A stretch of DNA of 64,000 nucleotides from Ochotona curzoniae (taxonomy: Eukaryota; Chordata; Mammalia; Lagomorpha; Ochotonidae): assembly GCF_017591425.1 (NCBI RefSeq), contig NW_024465885.1, forward strand, positions 46,061,001-46,125,000. The letters run 5' to 3'. A model generated the notes under the pieces. It worked only from the letters and a program-made list of their open reading frames with translations. It was not told the origin of the DNA and ran no database searches. Below, one piece after another: positions 19,031-31,758 of the stretch; the stretch's first letter is position 1; the number at the start of each line of letters is the position of its first letter. The position numbers and the translations under genes were made by a program.

Positions 19031-20702
19031 ATTCATAAAATATGTTTTTGTCCAAGTATTGCAGTAAATAATCATTTGATGCCCATTGAAAGTCTCAAAA
19101 TATTCCAATAACAACAAAATAAACTGAAATGAAAGGAGACTCCCCCAAGAGCTTGATGATTGGGCTTTACAAGACCTTTAAATGGTATTTACTTTTATAT
19201 CCAAAGAATCTTTTCGAATCACTTCTCACACATAGGCCTGGCTGAAAGACGGAATATCACAATTTCTAGTTATGATTCAGTTTAGTCCTTCATTTACATA
19301 AACCACAAATCAAAATTAAGTCATTGTGACAAAGGAGAACAATTCTGCTGGCATATTTCACCCTTGTGATTAAGACACATCTAGTATAAATTATTTGCAT
19401 TTTGTTAGAGTAATGTGTAGTCATATCTTTCTAGCCCCAGACAAAATAAGCTTCTAACAGAAAAAGAACTGATTATAAAAAAGATCCATGAAGCAGCCAC
19501 GTTTACAGTAGATTCTTTCTCCAATTTATAAAAAGTTGCTGCTTACATTTGTTGTAAAGTTGTCTCTAAGCAAGGGTGTGTAAAACTCGGGGCTTTGAGG
19601 AAGACAGAGACACGAGAGTTTTGCATGCAGTGCCTAAGTCTCATCGCTGTCCCCAGGAATGTACACCAAGCACTGCGGAAATGAACTTTACTTGGTACTT
19701 CCTGCCCTTCATTCCTGGGACTACAGTGACTCTGGTGGAGATCCCAAGGACTCCTCTGTGTCCAAACCATGGACACAACCTCCTTGATGTTGGTCCTGAT
19801 TCCTGGCCCTGCCCTTTCTCCGTGGCCATTGATCCCTTTCAGAACCCTTCTTCTTGAAGGCATCTTTCTACGTGAGTAACCCCTTTGTCCTCTGAGACAT
19901 ACCGCCAGCATTCCCACACACCCAATCGTCCTGCTAGCATACCTTGCCTGGTAGAAAATTACAATAGAATGGAAACTAAAAACACACGCACTTAAATTTC
20001 TTCTGTCCTTAGAGGAACCACAACTGAGCTTGTATGATGCACAGAAATGTTGGGGTGGCTCTCCTTAAATGATGGATTGGAGGAAGCATGCTACCCTTTA
20101 ATTGATCTCCATTTCCGACTCCTCACGGCTGGTGAAAACTTAAAGGCCACTTGGATTTTTTCAATCCACAGCTTGATGGGATCAACAAAACTGTGTTCCC
20201 TCTCATGAACAGGTCAACGCATGGTCAAACTGAGGCCTAAGGCCCCCTTACCTGGCGTGGCATGAGTACAATCTCTTTCCTGAAGCAGCTCCTCCCTCCC
20301 CATCAGAGCATATGACTTACTCATCCAATCTCTCACTCAGATATTAACACAAAAGCCCAGTAGGTGTCGAAACTCCACTGAGTGTGGTGTTGCCACTGAA
20401 TCTAAGGCTCTAAAATTCAAGGGAAAATCGAGTGCACTTTACAATAGGAGATAAATGAAACCAAATCACTCTGCCTTCTACCAGTGACAGAGAGAGCCAG
20501 ACGATTCAGGCGTGGCAAGGTCAGAAAGGCGTTACTTACAAATCTTTCCACGTCAATCTTTCAACAAACGGCTGTTTCCTGATACTTCCATCAGTTTTAA
20601 AGTTTCAAGGGCTTCATGTAAGTAGACAGTTCCTTTGATATTTTATTATGAAATAAATATCTAAATGGATTTTAAAAATTTCATGGAAAAGTGGAATTAA
20701 AA
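19031..20702. other. No gene recognised
   Basis: Unique sequence. Overlapping frames of 93-124 codons on opposite strands at 19543-19917 are not accompanied by any motif, and the two strands cannot both be coding. I treat them as chance. Confidence 0.5.
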
Positions 20703-20711
20703 GATGTTTAT

Positions 20712-21029
20712 GAACCTGGTACAGTAGCCTAGCAGCTAAAGTCCTCACCTTGAACATGCCAGGATCTCATATAAGCGCTGGTTCTAATCCCGGCTGCTCC
20801 ACTTCCCATCCAGCTCCCTGCTTGTGGCCTGGGAAAGCAGTTGAGGACAGCCCAAAGCCTTGGGACCCTGCACCCACGTGGGAGACCTGGAGGAAGTTCC
20901 TGGCTCTTGGCTTCAGCTTGGCATAGCACTGACTGTTGTGGTCAATTGGGGAGTGAATCATCGGACAGAAGATATTTGTCTCTCTCTGTATATCTGACTT
21001 TGCAATAAAAATAAATCTTTTAATAAAGG
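20712..21029 (+). mobile_element. C-type SINE, near full length, with target duplication
   Basis: Begins GAACCTGGTACAGTAGCC, has the B box GGTTCTAATCC, the GGGAAAGCAGTTGAGG core, GTGGGAGACCTGGAGGAAG and the tail GCAATAAAAATAAATCTTTT. A 9-bp repeat GATGTTTAT flanks it (20703-20711 and 21030-21038). Confidence 0.93.
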
Positions 21030-21038
21030 GATGTTTAT

Positions 21039-22199
21039 ATCCATGCCCCCCAAAACTTACATCCATGCATAGGGCTTTTTTTCATATAATGCATTTTCCA
21101 TGGATGTTCTGAAGTATCCTCATGTTTATTTATAATTACTTACTTTCACATAAAAAATTACTTTGACATGTCAGAAGAGACAACACAGTTTTTAAGTATT
21201 TTATGTAAACATTTAAATGTCCATAAAAGATGGTACTTTGGTCCATTTTTTTGCTCACAGAAATGAATGACCTGTCTGCTGATGTGACACATAAATGCCC
21301 ATTCCCTTCTCTGTACATCAGCTCTGACCAGGTCACTCTCCACGTACAAGGGGACCAGACCAGTTAATTTCAACAAAGGGGCTGACCAAGCCACATATAG
21401 ATTCACCTCTCAAGATTTCCTGCATGAAAACTCAACGCTCATCCTTCATTTCAGTCATGTCGAAGTACCTTGTCCATGCTTCAAGATCGCTCTCTTAACA
21501 AGCTCTTAGAATCTACCATCAACCAATTTTGTCTCCATTGTAACCCATGGCTGGCTCAGCTTGTTGTCTGCTGTCTCCAGATCAATACCACACGAATTTA
21601 GCGAGACCATGCGTCAAGTCAAATACCTCACAGGAATGTCCCAGGAGATGCAGTCTGTAAGGTAGGTATATTTTGGGGCCCCATGCAGTGGGCTTCAAAC
21701 TGAGACCCCAATGCAAGGTAGCAATGACTCACACTGCAATCACCACAATTTTACCAAGCATTTTCACAACCATTATCTCAACTGAACTTCACCAAGAACT
21801 CTATGAAGTTGACAGAGCAGGCCTGATTCTTATCTTGAACATGGTGAAATCAGGACCCATGAGGTTAATTACCCCCCAACAGCCTCCAGCTGGCATATGG
21901 CAGAGTCTCAGTGGCACGATGGTTCCAGCATATCACACAGCCCCCGAAAAGCCTGATTAATGTAGTCTTAGCATAAAGTCCAGGATCTATTAAAGCATTA
22001 GACTCAGCAATCATTGGGATAAATATCTCTTCAGATTAAGCCTTCTGAATACGATGCCAAGTTATTACAAAGCTCTAGTTCCTTGAGGCGATGTTTCTCA
22101 CTGTTGGGCTTCAACTTTTCTCTCTACAAGTTCGTACAGCACTTCCTCGCCCTTTCACTGCTGCACCTTTGCAAAAGACTGCCAATCTAACATTGTGTT
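21039..22199. other. No gene recognised outside a MIR relic
   Basis: Unique sequence except for the MIR-like stretch listed separately. Frames at 21136-21406 on the minus strand overlap in different registers and lack family features. Confidence 0.5.
21740..21880 (-). mobile_element. MIR relic
   Basis: On the + strand CATTATCTCAACTGAACTTC, CAAGAACTCTATGAAGTTGA and a diverged equivalent of the ATTTTACAGATGAGGAAAC block follow the reversed MIR consensus order. Diverged; boundaries approximate. Confidence 0.55.
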
Positions 22200-23318
22200 T
22201 AGATGGTTGGGAAGTCATTGCTCAACTTTTTTATTGACACATGAAAGTGGGACAATGTTTCTGGGTTACCATGTGACATTTCGAAGCACGTACACATTGT
22301 GCAATGTTCATACCATGGTAAGCTTATCTCTCCACTCAAACATTTATCATTTCTTTGTGCTGAAAACATTCAAAAAACTTTTCTTCTTGCATTTTTTCAG
22401 AAAAAAAAACAGTACATTATTGTTATCTGTGTTCATATTCTTGTGCAATTGAATACCAGCACTAACTCCTCAAGATGGTTGTAAGAGACTTCTCTGTAAA
22501 AGTCACCATGTCCTGGAACCACTGCCCCTCCTTTGTTCTTTCATACCATATCTTAATTTAACATGTTAATGTTTGCTAGCCACAGATCTTCATACTATTT
22601 TAAAAATCTTAGGTGAGCACACCATTTGTTTGGATGACAAAGACTCCAGATATCCCCTTCCACTCTGGTCTCCTTCCCGCAACCAGTCTCAATCTTGTTT
22701 CTTTGAACGCCGTCTTTTCTGTTTAAAAGCTGAGTGGTCTAACCTTGGTCAAGTTACTTGACTGCTCTACTCTGCCCTTGCTCGCCACACTCAATCTCAT
22801 GGAAGCGCTTCACTCATAAAATGTTTGCAAAGATGATCATAGAACGCCTGTTATACAGGAAGCACACCATAAATGACAGTCATGGTCTACACTTTATTAT
22901 AAAATCCTACAATTATTTTAATCGTGATAAATTCAGATTTCCCATGCTTCGCCTTTTTGAACTCCATCATGCTAAGTACATTCACCCTGTTGTACAAGCA
23001 TCACCACCAAACAGCTCCAGAAAGCTTGTCTTCGTCAAGAACCAGAACTCGGTACCCATTCAAGAGTGAATTCCCCCTCCCCCCAGTGCCTGGTAACCAT
23101 CATGAAACCTTCTGCCTCTATGACTCTGGTTATTCTAGAAACCTCAGACACATCATACAGCGTTTGCTCCTTCTGTGACTGACTTATCTCACACAGTGTA
23201 ATGTTCTCATGGCTTATACATATTGTAGCCTGGATGAGAATCTTCTTTTTGAATATATATATATTTCAATATATATATTTTTGAATATATATATATTCTT
23301 TTTGAATATATATATATT

Positions 23319-23356
<38 letters not shown>

Positions 23357-23460
23357 CAAATATAGACCCTATTGTTTCTCCATCCATCCACTCAGGGACA
23401 GCTGGGTGGACTCCATGTTTTGAATACTGTCAAGATTGCAGCTGTGAATGTTGGATGTGC
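22200..23460 (-). mobile_element. Old L1M/L1ME 3' UTR, fragmented
   Basis: Blocks on the + strand follow the reversed L1M 3' region: ACATTTATCATTTCTTTGTG and ACAGTACATTATTGTTATCT (22200-22460), then AAGTACATTCACCCTGTTGT, CATCACCACCAAACAGCTCC, CCCCAGTGCCTGGTAACCAT, TGACTTATCTCACACAGTGT and TATTGTAGCCTGGATGAGAA (22970-23245). The stretch 22560-22900 between them is not clearly assigned. The microsatellite at 23249-23355 interrupts it. Confidence 0.75.
23249..23355. repeat. (AT)n microsatellite built from TTTTTGAATATATATAT units
   Basis: Three or four copies of a TTGA-(AT)n unit precede an uninterrupted AT run of about 15 dinucleotides. The unit structure suggests growth from the L1-derived TTTTTGAATAT sequence. 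Confidence 0.85.
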
Positions 23461-23888
23461 AACTCTTTTACCTTTGCTTTATTTTTGTCTTTATATTTTC
23501 CCTAATGCCTTCGGACAGTGCAAAAACCAAAAACCTTTTCCACTCAGTTAATGATAAGAACTCATCTGCAAATCATTCCTCTGCCAATGGTGGTGCTCAT
23601 GAAGTTTCACAAAGGTGCAGCCTGTGGAACTGAAATGCAGTAGCTTCTTGCCATTAACTGGTTGAGTGTGATGTTGTGATGAATGCAGCTCTGGAAAGAT
23701 ACAACCAATGAACAGAGTACGTAGGCCAAGGCAGTGTTGTTCATCCCTCTGCCAAGTGGAAAAGCACCCACAGGAATTCCACAAAGTGCATTTGCCAGCA
23801 CCAAGTCATCGGTGGCTTTGCCAGAAGCTCTAAGATCTTAAAAGCAGTTTGCCAACGTTTCTGCACTTGCACTCAGACATTCTCCTGG

Positions 23889-24165
23889 CAAACTGGTGGC
23901 ATAATGGTTGAGACACAGTTTGGGATACCGGCATTCCATGATCCAGTGCCTGTGTTAAAGCTCATCTCTGCTTCTGATCTACCTTCCTGCTAAGGTACAG
24001 CCTGATGGCCCTGAAGCTAGCTCCAAGTGCTTGGGTCCCTGCCACCCACATGTGGACCCAGGTGAAAGTCCAGTATTTGGGAAGTGATATGATCTATGAA
24101 ACATCTCTGTCTAACAAACACATGTACACACACAGAGTAAAAATTAATAAAAATTTACACACAAG
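23889..24165 (+). mobile_element. Old, diverged C-type SINE
   Basis: CTGGTGGCATAATGGTTGAG resembles the A-box region, and the body keeps GCTCCAAGTGCTTGGGTCCC, TGCCACCCACATGTGGACCC and an A-rich end. It lacks clear target duplications and is more diverged than the young copies, closer to the older lagomorph SINE form. Confidence 0.65.
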
Positions 24166-24182
24166 AAAACCACCATCTTCAA

Positions 24183-24310
24183 TATTAGGGAAATCCAGGG
24201 GGGGGGGAATTATTAAATTGTGGTCAAAGCATGATTTTATCCAATTATAATCTCTTCTTTCCTTCCTGCCTGCCTGCCTTCTTTCTCGTCCCTTCCCTTT
24301 TGTTTGCTCT
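24183..24310. repeat. G9 run and TTCC/TGCC simple tract
   Basis: A run of nine or ten Gs near 24199 and a CTTTCCTTCCTGCCTGCCTG tract near 24257-24290. Confidence 0.75.
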
Positions 24311-24639
24311 CCTCCTTCACTACCTCTTCTCAAACACACTAGCATCTAGGAGGATCCAGACATCATTCTGGGTGCTGAGTAATCAGGATTAGCAAATCAG
24401 AGCCTGAGGGAAAACACCCAAGGACACACGTCATTTTAACAGCTTATTATGCCACCATTCCATGCTGCCCTCAAGACCACCACAGGAGAATGCATTTACC
24501 TCACAGAACTTTCACAGAGCATCTTCAAAACTTGCTGCAATTAGTCCTTGAGATTTTCTTTCATCTGGTCTTCAACCACTTTGGCAGCTGTTTTGTCTGA
24601 TTGTCACTTCAGGATGGGTTGATTTTATGGTTTCTTCAT

Positions 24640-25060
24640 TAGTCAGAGCTCTCAGATGAACAGAGCCAACAAAAAAGACACGGGTAATAGAGCCAGAGGT
24701 AGAGATGACAGAAATTAATGATAGAGACATAAATGATAGAAACAGAGATAAAGATACATCCTGGGGAGTTAGCTTACACAATTGCAGAATGTGGCAACTC
24801 TAATTCAGTTGCAGTCTTGAATCAAAAAATCTACAGAACAATGAAAGATGGAAACTTTCTGTGGTTCAACCTTGAAAACAGGTCTCTTTCTTCATTGGGG
24901 ATCCTGAACCTTTCCTCTTCAAGTGTTCAGCTGTGTGGGTGAGGCCCAACCACATTACTCATGCAATCTGGTTGACTCAACAGTTACTGATTTAAATAAT
25001 AAACATATCTTTAAAAAAAAACCTTCACAGCAACATCTAGATTGGCATTAATCAAATAGG
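24640..25060 (+). mobile_element. Ancient interspersed repeat, family not named
   Basis: Begins TTAGTCAGAGCTCTCAGATG and includes GAGTTAGCTTACACAATTGC and GTGAGGCCCAACCACATTAC. It matches in order a common mammalian repeat of the form TCAGGGTTCTCCAGAGAAAC ... TTGGCTTACACAATTATGG ... GAGGCCCACCCACATT, which also seems present at 43262 (+) and 48350-48955 (-). Confidence 0.5.
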
Positions 25061-25659
25061 CAACCATAGCTTAGCCAAAAACAATGCAAAATTGATCATC
25101 ACTGTATGTTAATTAATCAGTTAACCAATACACTATCAATTGTTAATAAGTTAATAATAGGGAAACAAACTACTGAAAAATTTTTTAAGCAGCAGAATAT
25201 TTTAAACAGGTCTTCTACCCCAAAGATAAACAGATGGAAAATAATCATATGAAAATATGTTTCATATCTTCTGACAAAATAAAAAAGCATTTTGAAGGTA
25301 AATTTTTTTTTAAATTTCACTTCAACTTTAGTTGATCTGAAAAGAACTGAATCTCAGCATGCAAGCTGCCCATGACTCTACAGACACCCCAGTTTCCATA
25401 TTCTCTTAAATGCCTTTAAGGTTACCACAGGATCCTAAGCATTTGAGATCAGGGTGGGTCCTTGATCCCTACCTTCGTGCTTCTGCACACCACTACAAAG
25501 TCTTCACTTGTATAATGTGCGCTTCAGCACTTTCTCTGCATCTTTCTGTTGATCAGATTCTATTTTGACTGAAAACTTGTTCTCAAAGTCCTAGCACCAA
25601 AGATCTTTCATCTCCAAATTGTTGGTTATCTAAGGCGCTAATGGTCCCTGTGGATCCCC

Positions 25660-25850
25660 TGGTGCAGGGTTCAGCAAACTTGAACAAAGTTTGGAAAGAA
25701 AATATATTAGGTTTCCTGGGTCAGAGGATGTCTGTTTTCAATGGCCCATCTCTGCCATCATCACACAGAAGCAGCACAGAGAAGGGCATGGCTGTACTGC
25801 AGTGTAAATGTGGACAAATGTGGAGTTACTTCTGGTGCATTGATCCTCAC
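25660..25850 (+). mobile_element. MER5-like (hAT/Charlie) DNA transposon relic
   Basis: GGGTTCAGCAAACTT, then TTAGGTTTCCTGGGTCAGAG, GATGTCTGTTTTCAATGGCC, CATCTCTGCCATCATCACAC and GGCATGGCTGTACTGCAGTG follow the MER5 consensus order. The frame 25641-26132 (163 codons) starts inside it and is not a gene. Confidence 0.65.
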
Positions 25851-28239
25851 ATGTTGATTCACTGTATGGATCACCCCTGTTGTTCCACTGTCTTCATGAG
25901 AAATCCAAGGGGTGAAATAATGTCTAGAAGGTCATTATCATTATCAACTTCTAAGGTACATTTGGGGAGTGAAGAAAGACACAGGAACCAGCAAAGTCAG
26001 GGCCAACTTTTCCTTTCAGAGACATTCCAAGGGGAAACTCACTATATCACGAACATGACCTTGGTTCTTAGGAGAAAGATGTCCAGGATGCAACAACGGT
26101 TACCGCATTCATTAGGACTAGACTTACACTGAAGCTGTTTCAATTCTCACACAAAAAAGATACAGGATGCTTTCCAGTCATCCTTATCCCACAGTTGATG
26201 GATCAAAAATTGCCAGCTTTCTTTTCAGAAGAAACTGAGTGAGGCCTGTGTGGTTTAAAGCAGTCTTGAGTTCCAAGACCTTCTGTAAAAAAGGCGAAAT
26301 GGTAAAACCGGATTTGAAACTGTTGGTAAGGACATGTGGGTCTTTAAAGCATCTTAACTGCTTTGTCCAGGAAAATGGCCCCCAAGCTACTTTTGGGTTT
26401 AGGCCATTTTGCTCGGTGATAATGACTTCTATGGTAGCAATTTGAGACTCTAAGGCACCCCTAAATTTCGAATCTCTTCAAATTTGCCTAAGAGCTTTCC
26501 ATGTGGAGGCAACCACACATGAGTGGCATGTAATACTCCCTAGAAGAACCTCAGGCATTGGCTCCAAGTCCTTGTTTTGTCACACCTGCCTGGCTTCAAG
26601 CCATGTGCTTTGCTGTACGGCCCTGCATGTGGTATTGGACTCCTTGACTTTCAGTTCCCGCTGCAATGAATTACAGGTAAAAATATCGATCACATAGAAA
26701 CACACAAATGTTATGCATGTCACTGCAAAGGAGAACTTAGAAGCCTAAGCCCCAATATCAGTGGTTGTGACATTATTTGGAGTAAATGTCTTTTCTGGAA
26801 GTCACTGAGTTTTGGGAAGATCATCGGGGCGGTTCTTAATACAATATGGTCAGTTTCCTTTTGGAAAGAATGCGGACCCAAGGAGTGGTTACACATACAG
26901 CAAACAAATGACGTGGAGAAAGACTTGGAATCATGCTGCCATCAAACCAGCAATGTCTGGAGCTGCCCATGCTGGAAAAAGCAAGCAACCTGACCTTACA
27001 AGTTTCAGAGGAACTAGTCTCCTATCCCTGCATTAATTTTTTGTTTTTGTTTTTTCTCTGAAAATAATATCGTGGGCTTCACACAGTGCCACATTGCCAG
27101 CGGAGACCCCACATTTTAATACTAACTGACAACAGTTAGTGTTTTCTGGAGGAGACATTCAATCCATAACAAGCCTAGAGCATCCTGCACAATCGTGCTT
27201 TTTTCTGGCCCCCTTCCTCCCTTAAGCTTTGTTCCCCGAAGAGGTGTTGCACATGGAACTCCATGTCTGCCTAATGCTCTCACTAGATGTCAGCCAGTCA
27301 CACATGAGACAGAGAGGAAGCCGGTGAAAGATCCAGGGAGGAAAGCAACCCTAGTATCCTGTCTTTTCTAACCAGATCCCGGAGGCGGGAATGCAATGAG
27401 ATTTAGAGGCAGAGCTTCAGTCTCTAGAAAATGTCCACCACAGCCCATGGGGCTGCCTGTGCCAGACAGTGGCTCAGCCATCCCAGGATGAGAGCGTGTG
27501 ACTTGTTCGAGAGCTGTAATCCCTTCCGAGCCTCACTATACCTTTCCTCTCCGAGGAGGAAACTTGGGTTACATGATGGGGAAGAGCGGTGAGCAGGATA
27601 GGGCAGGGCGCCGTCATGTGCACAGCTCCCATGCTGGAGGTGAGCCAAGCACCTGGGAGAGAGCGGATGCAGCTAGGGAGCAGTGTCAGCAAAGCAAAGC
27701 ACAGACAGGAGGTCACTTCACCTGAAAGCAGGAGCCAGGACTGCTGCAAAGCAGACAGGGTGTGCCTAAAGGGTCGCTGGGAAGGATGGCAAAGGAAACA
27801 GCACTCGCCCCTTAACGGAGCAACCTGCAATTCACTAAGGAGCAGACTCCATCCCAGAGAGGGCAGGACCCAGGGTTTGGAGGGCAAACTGGGTGTCAGG
27901 GGCAAGTGTGAAGAGGAAGCATGAGTAGAGAGGATGAACTCAAACACCAGGAATTCTCAAGCACAGCTGCCAGGCTGCAAGGAGGGCTCTGCTGCAACAG
28001 GTAAACTCCACAGGGCTCAGAAAGCCCTGGACATACGGGGGCAAGGTTCTCTGACCACAGTCCACCTCGCTGACCTGTGGCTGCATGAACGGGCATACCA
28101 GGAGCCGGGCAGAGGAAAGCGCAGCAGAGGCTACTCACAGAAGAAAAGCAGAAGCAGCTTCGCCCATCCCCTCCACAGCACCAAAACACTAAGAGAACCC
28201 GCAAAACCCGCTCTGACGAAATTTTACACTTGACTTAAA
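25851..28239. other. No gene recognised
   Basis: Unique sequence. Around 27420-28230 both strands carry frames of 75-157 codons in GC-richer DNA; none has a recognisable domain or a plausible exon border, and they overlap on opposite strands. Confidence 0.5.
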
Positions 28240-29215
28240 AAACAAAATTACTGAGACACAAAAAGGATTAAGAGATGACAAAAAAAATCTGCATGGGATA
28301 TGCATTGACATTTACTAAGAAAGATCTAAATAAGTGTCCTAAAAATACTAACCAAATTCTAAATATATTAGAAAAACTCTAAAAACTACAGACCCCCATG
28401 TTGAATATGTATGTAGCAGAAATTATTTGAATCTAAAAAATTCAGTTTAAAAACAGAAGCTTCTTGAACTTCTATCACTTTATTAAAGAGTTTTTATAAA
28501 TGGAAAGGGCCACTAATAAATCGAAACTGAGTTTCTCTCAAGACAACAAAAAGGTTACAGGGATTACAAGAAAAATAGCAAAGAACATTAGAAGAAAGTT
28601 TTTGCAAAAACACGGAAGTATCATGGCAAAAACCAGTAAAAATTTTCAGATGATTAAATTGTGTTTCAAAGAACAAATGTGTGTTTGCTCTCAAAAGATA
28701 ATACTGAAAATAAAATAAGCATGAATCATTTTTTAATTAGCAAAGATTCATTAGAAAAATTTTTAAAGTGGATTAAGAAGACATTAAAGTGAAATTTATC
28801 TGACAGAGCCGAAACCCAAGTAGAGCATTAAATACCAAGAAGACTGGAATTTCATCACTTGGGATAGACTTCAAACTAAATGCAGAATAATAAGTATTTT
28901 CTGACTAGCATAGAATGAAATATGTGAAACAAAAATGATTAAAACTGAATTTTGCAATGCAATAATGTAGAAATTGATACAATTCTTCAAACAACCCTTG
29001 ATTTAAGAATTAAAACAAACTAATATGCAAACAATTTTTTCAATGTGAACAATCTTAAAAATATTATCAACATTTTTGGGATAGGACCAAATAGCTCCCA
29101 CAGAAAAGCTCACATTCAAACTCTTTTCCTATTAAAAGGGAAAGAAAAATTAGAGAAATTTAATCCTCAACCCAAATAACAAATCTAATGGAGACAGAAA
29201 GCACTTCTTATTTTT

Positions 29216-29290
29216 TAATTTTTATTTTTCATGGTACAGTTCCATAGGCTAAGGGTTTCCCCTCTCACGCTCCTTACTATCCACCACCCC
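29216..29290 (-). mobile_element. L1 3' end fragment
   Basis: Reverse complement of the lagomorph L1 terminus (TAGCCTATGGAACTGTACCA preceded by GGGAAACCC), with the T-rich reversed tail at its left edge. Confidence 0.75.
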
Positions 29291-29319
29291 AAACACACAC
29301 ACACACACACACACACACA
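29291..29319. repeat. (CA)n microsatellite
   Basis: About 14 uninterrupted CA units next to the L1 3' fragment. Confidence 0.9.
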
Positions 29320-29800
29320 AAGAAAACGTAGGAAGCACGCTGCAAGATACGAGCGTTGGTAAAGGCTTCTTAGAAAAGTCACCAGAAGTACAGGCAGTCA
29401 AACCCAAAACAAAGAAATGGGACTACAGCAAACTAAGAAAACACTTATTTTTTAAATTCTGTCATTTAGTTTACAGCATGATTAATAGATAAGTTTTGGG
29501 TGGATTATTAGGAAAAGATAAGCCTAATTGCAACATTTCTAGTCACTCAAATCAAGAAAACAAAGTGAGGAAATAAAACTAAACCAATATAAGTGAAAAA
29601 GTTGAACTGTTCCCAAGTTACAAGAAGTTAAAAGATGAAAAAAAAAATTTGTATAAAACTGCATTAAGGGCAGATTCTTCTAACAAAGCATTCATTATCA
29701 AATAAAAACAAAAACATTTTCACTCGGAGAAACCAACCAATGTGGATTTTTTTTTCAATTTATCCAAAATGTGACAAGATTTTAGGTAAACTCTTTTAAT

Positions 29801-31390
29801 AGATTATTTTGGTGATATGTAGATCACTTAGAGCATGAAAGACACAGGAAATCTGGCAGCGCAGTTCACATAACTGGTCTAATCAGACAGCAAAGAGGGA
29901 AATCGGAGGAAGAAAATAGAGAAAGGGGGAAACACAACAGACAAGGCTTAAAACTAGAGACACAGATTCCGAGTGAATTTCATCTTGTTTTAGAAGAACC
30001 AACAGCCCACCATCACAAGACTCAGACCCAGCCCAGTTACTACTAAGCACTCCATGAATATAAAGACACATCAGGGTCAACCGGACAAAGCGGGACACTC
30101 GGCGGCATCAGAAGAGACCTTAAAGTGAGTCCATCATGCGAGAACTAAAGAGTCAAGGTAAATTTCCAGATGTCAAAGGCCAAATCATCTGGATTTCTGG
30201 CGTTAAAATGGCCACTAATTCCAATAGAAGAAATGCTGTCTGAGAAAGAGAAATGGCACAGGACAATTCTTTTATTCTCTGTTACGAAGAATTAGGAATT
30301 CCTCACACCATCACGGAAGCCCTCAAGAGCGTCAGTCTTACTGTCACTGGCCAACACACCATTGGCCCACTGTAGGGTCATTGGTTGTCTCTCATCTCCC
30401 CCCTTGTCTGGACTTAGCTCAGGCTCCTCCTCAACTCACTGCAAGGAAACAACTGCCAACCCGCTTCTCCCTTCCCCAGCTCAGAGGCTCCTGGCAAAAC
30501 TCTCCCGGAGCACTGGATGCTGATCCTTATTGTCTGCCTGGCCTGTCTCCCCCCGAGACCATAAACTCCTGGGCTGCTGGTGTGGTCTGTGTTACGTCAT
30601 TATCTCGCCCCACGACAGAGGCAGCTCTCCGTGCTGAAGCTTTACCTATTGAATCAATTACCCGCAAATTTGTGAGCACACATCTGCATTAACTTCAGTG
30701 CAGCAAGCAATTCTAAATTAAAATGGAGATGCTCTTTCAGCACAGCACACACACTAAGGCACACGTGTGTGCAGACACGCTGTGACATTATCAGGCATTT
30801 CCTGACGCCAGCTTTTAAGAAAGACTTGCCCTGGGATTGTGAGCAACAAACGCCTGGGAGGATTCTTCTTCCAAGTTTGGGTTCATGTGTGGAGACAGAG
30901 CAAGGAGGCTAATCCAGGTCTCCCATTTCCATTATCTGTCAGAAAGGGGTAATCTTCAGATGAAACTTTAACCTGGTGAATTTACCTGGTTTAGCTAATG
31001 GCCTGAGTGTCTCCGTGGGTAAAACCCAGGTAAATTTCCTTCCCTTTTAAGAGACCACTTCCTGTTTTTCCTGTTCCCTGTACCAAGCTATCCTAACCAC
31101 AAGCACACGAACAGGACCAGTAAAGCCCGTGAACCAATTCACCACTCTCCCGGAAATAAATGTGTCTAAGTATTACACATTAACTGGGGGTCAATGATTC
31201 TCACACTTGAACTCTAATGGAGATATTTAAAAATAATAATCATAAAGAAAAAAAGAAAAAGAAACTTCTAGAAACCATGAGTAAATTGAAATATTTAAGT
31301 AAGTGGCAACACAAGAGTCTCCACTTTCTGTGTCCCAATGTATCTTGAGGTTAAAATTCCAAAATATTGATTGCCTTGCTCTCTATTTTT
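29801..31390. other. No gene recognised; possible L2 piece near 30480-30670
   Basis: CCCCCCGAGACCATAAACTC with TGTGTTACGTCATTATCTCG resembles the L2 segment that reads GACTGTGAGCTCCTTGAGG then TGTCTTATTCATCTCTG. The match is weak. The frame 30381-30692 (103 codons) overlaps it. Nothing else is recognised. Confidence 0.4.
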
Positions 31391-31716
31391 TAAAATAGAT
31401 TTTATTTATTGAAAGGCAAAATTTCAAAAAGAGGAAGACCGAGAGAAGAGAGAGAGAGAAAGAGAGAGATATCTTCCATCCATTAGCTCACTCCCTAAAG
31501 GGCCACGAGCATTGACAATGGACTAGGCTAAATCCAGGAGTCAGAAACTCCCACACGGGTGACAAGGGCTTAAGCTCTTGACCTGTCTTCCGTTGCTTTT
31601 GCAGGCACATTAGCAGGGAGCATCAGAACTGAGCAGCCAGGATTCAAACAGGTGCTCATATGGGACGCTGCCATTACAGGCAGGAACTTAACCTAATGAA
31701 CCATATTAGCCCAACC
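31391..31716 (-). mobile_element. Older C-type SINE, reversed
   Basis: The T-rich tail and purine block (GAGAGAAGAGAGAGAG, 31441-31466) lie at the left, then the reversed body (CATCCATTAGCTCACTCCC) and the reversed B box (GGATTCAAACAGGTGCTCAT) at the right. Diverged from the young copies; no target duplication seen. Confidence 0.8.
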
Positions 31717-31758
31717 TAATTAAGTTTCTGAAATTTATTTTCTTAATAAAGAAGAACA

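Larger units (their letters stand above)
28240..29800. mobile_element. AT-rich patchwork of decayed L1 pieces
   Basis: The best L1 match is AGAAGTACAGGCAGTCAAAC with ACAAAGAAATGGGACTACAG near 29386-29425, the L1 ORF2 3' segment in + orientation. An L1 3' end in minus orientation lies at 29216-29290 (GGTACAGTTCCATAGGCTAA). The A-rich flanks 28240-29200 and 29430-29800 look like L1 but I cannot align them; the 28500-28718 frame is within this. Confidence 0.45.

Noticed and set aside
24094..24345. 83-codon minus-strand frame with a basic/acidic stretch
   Set aside because: It reads through the TTCC/TGCC simple tract and part of an old SINE.
25641..26132. 163-codon plus-strand open frame
   Set aside because: It begins within a MER5-like transposon relic and shows no protein motif.
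27474..27947. 157-codon minus-strand open frame
   Set aside because: No domain, no start context; overlapped by three other long frames, which suggests chance in GC-rich DNA.
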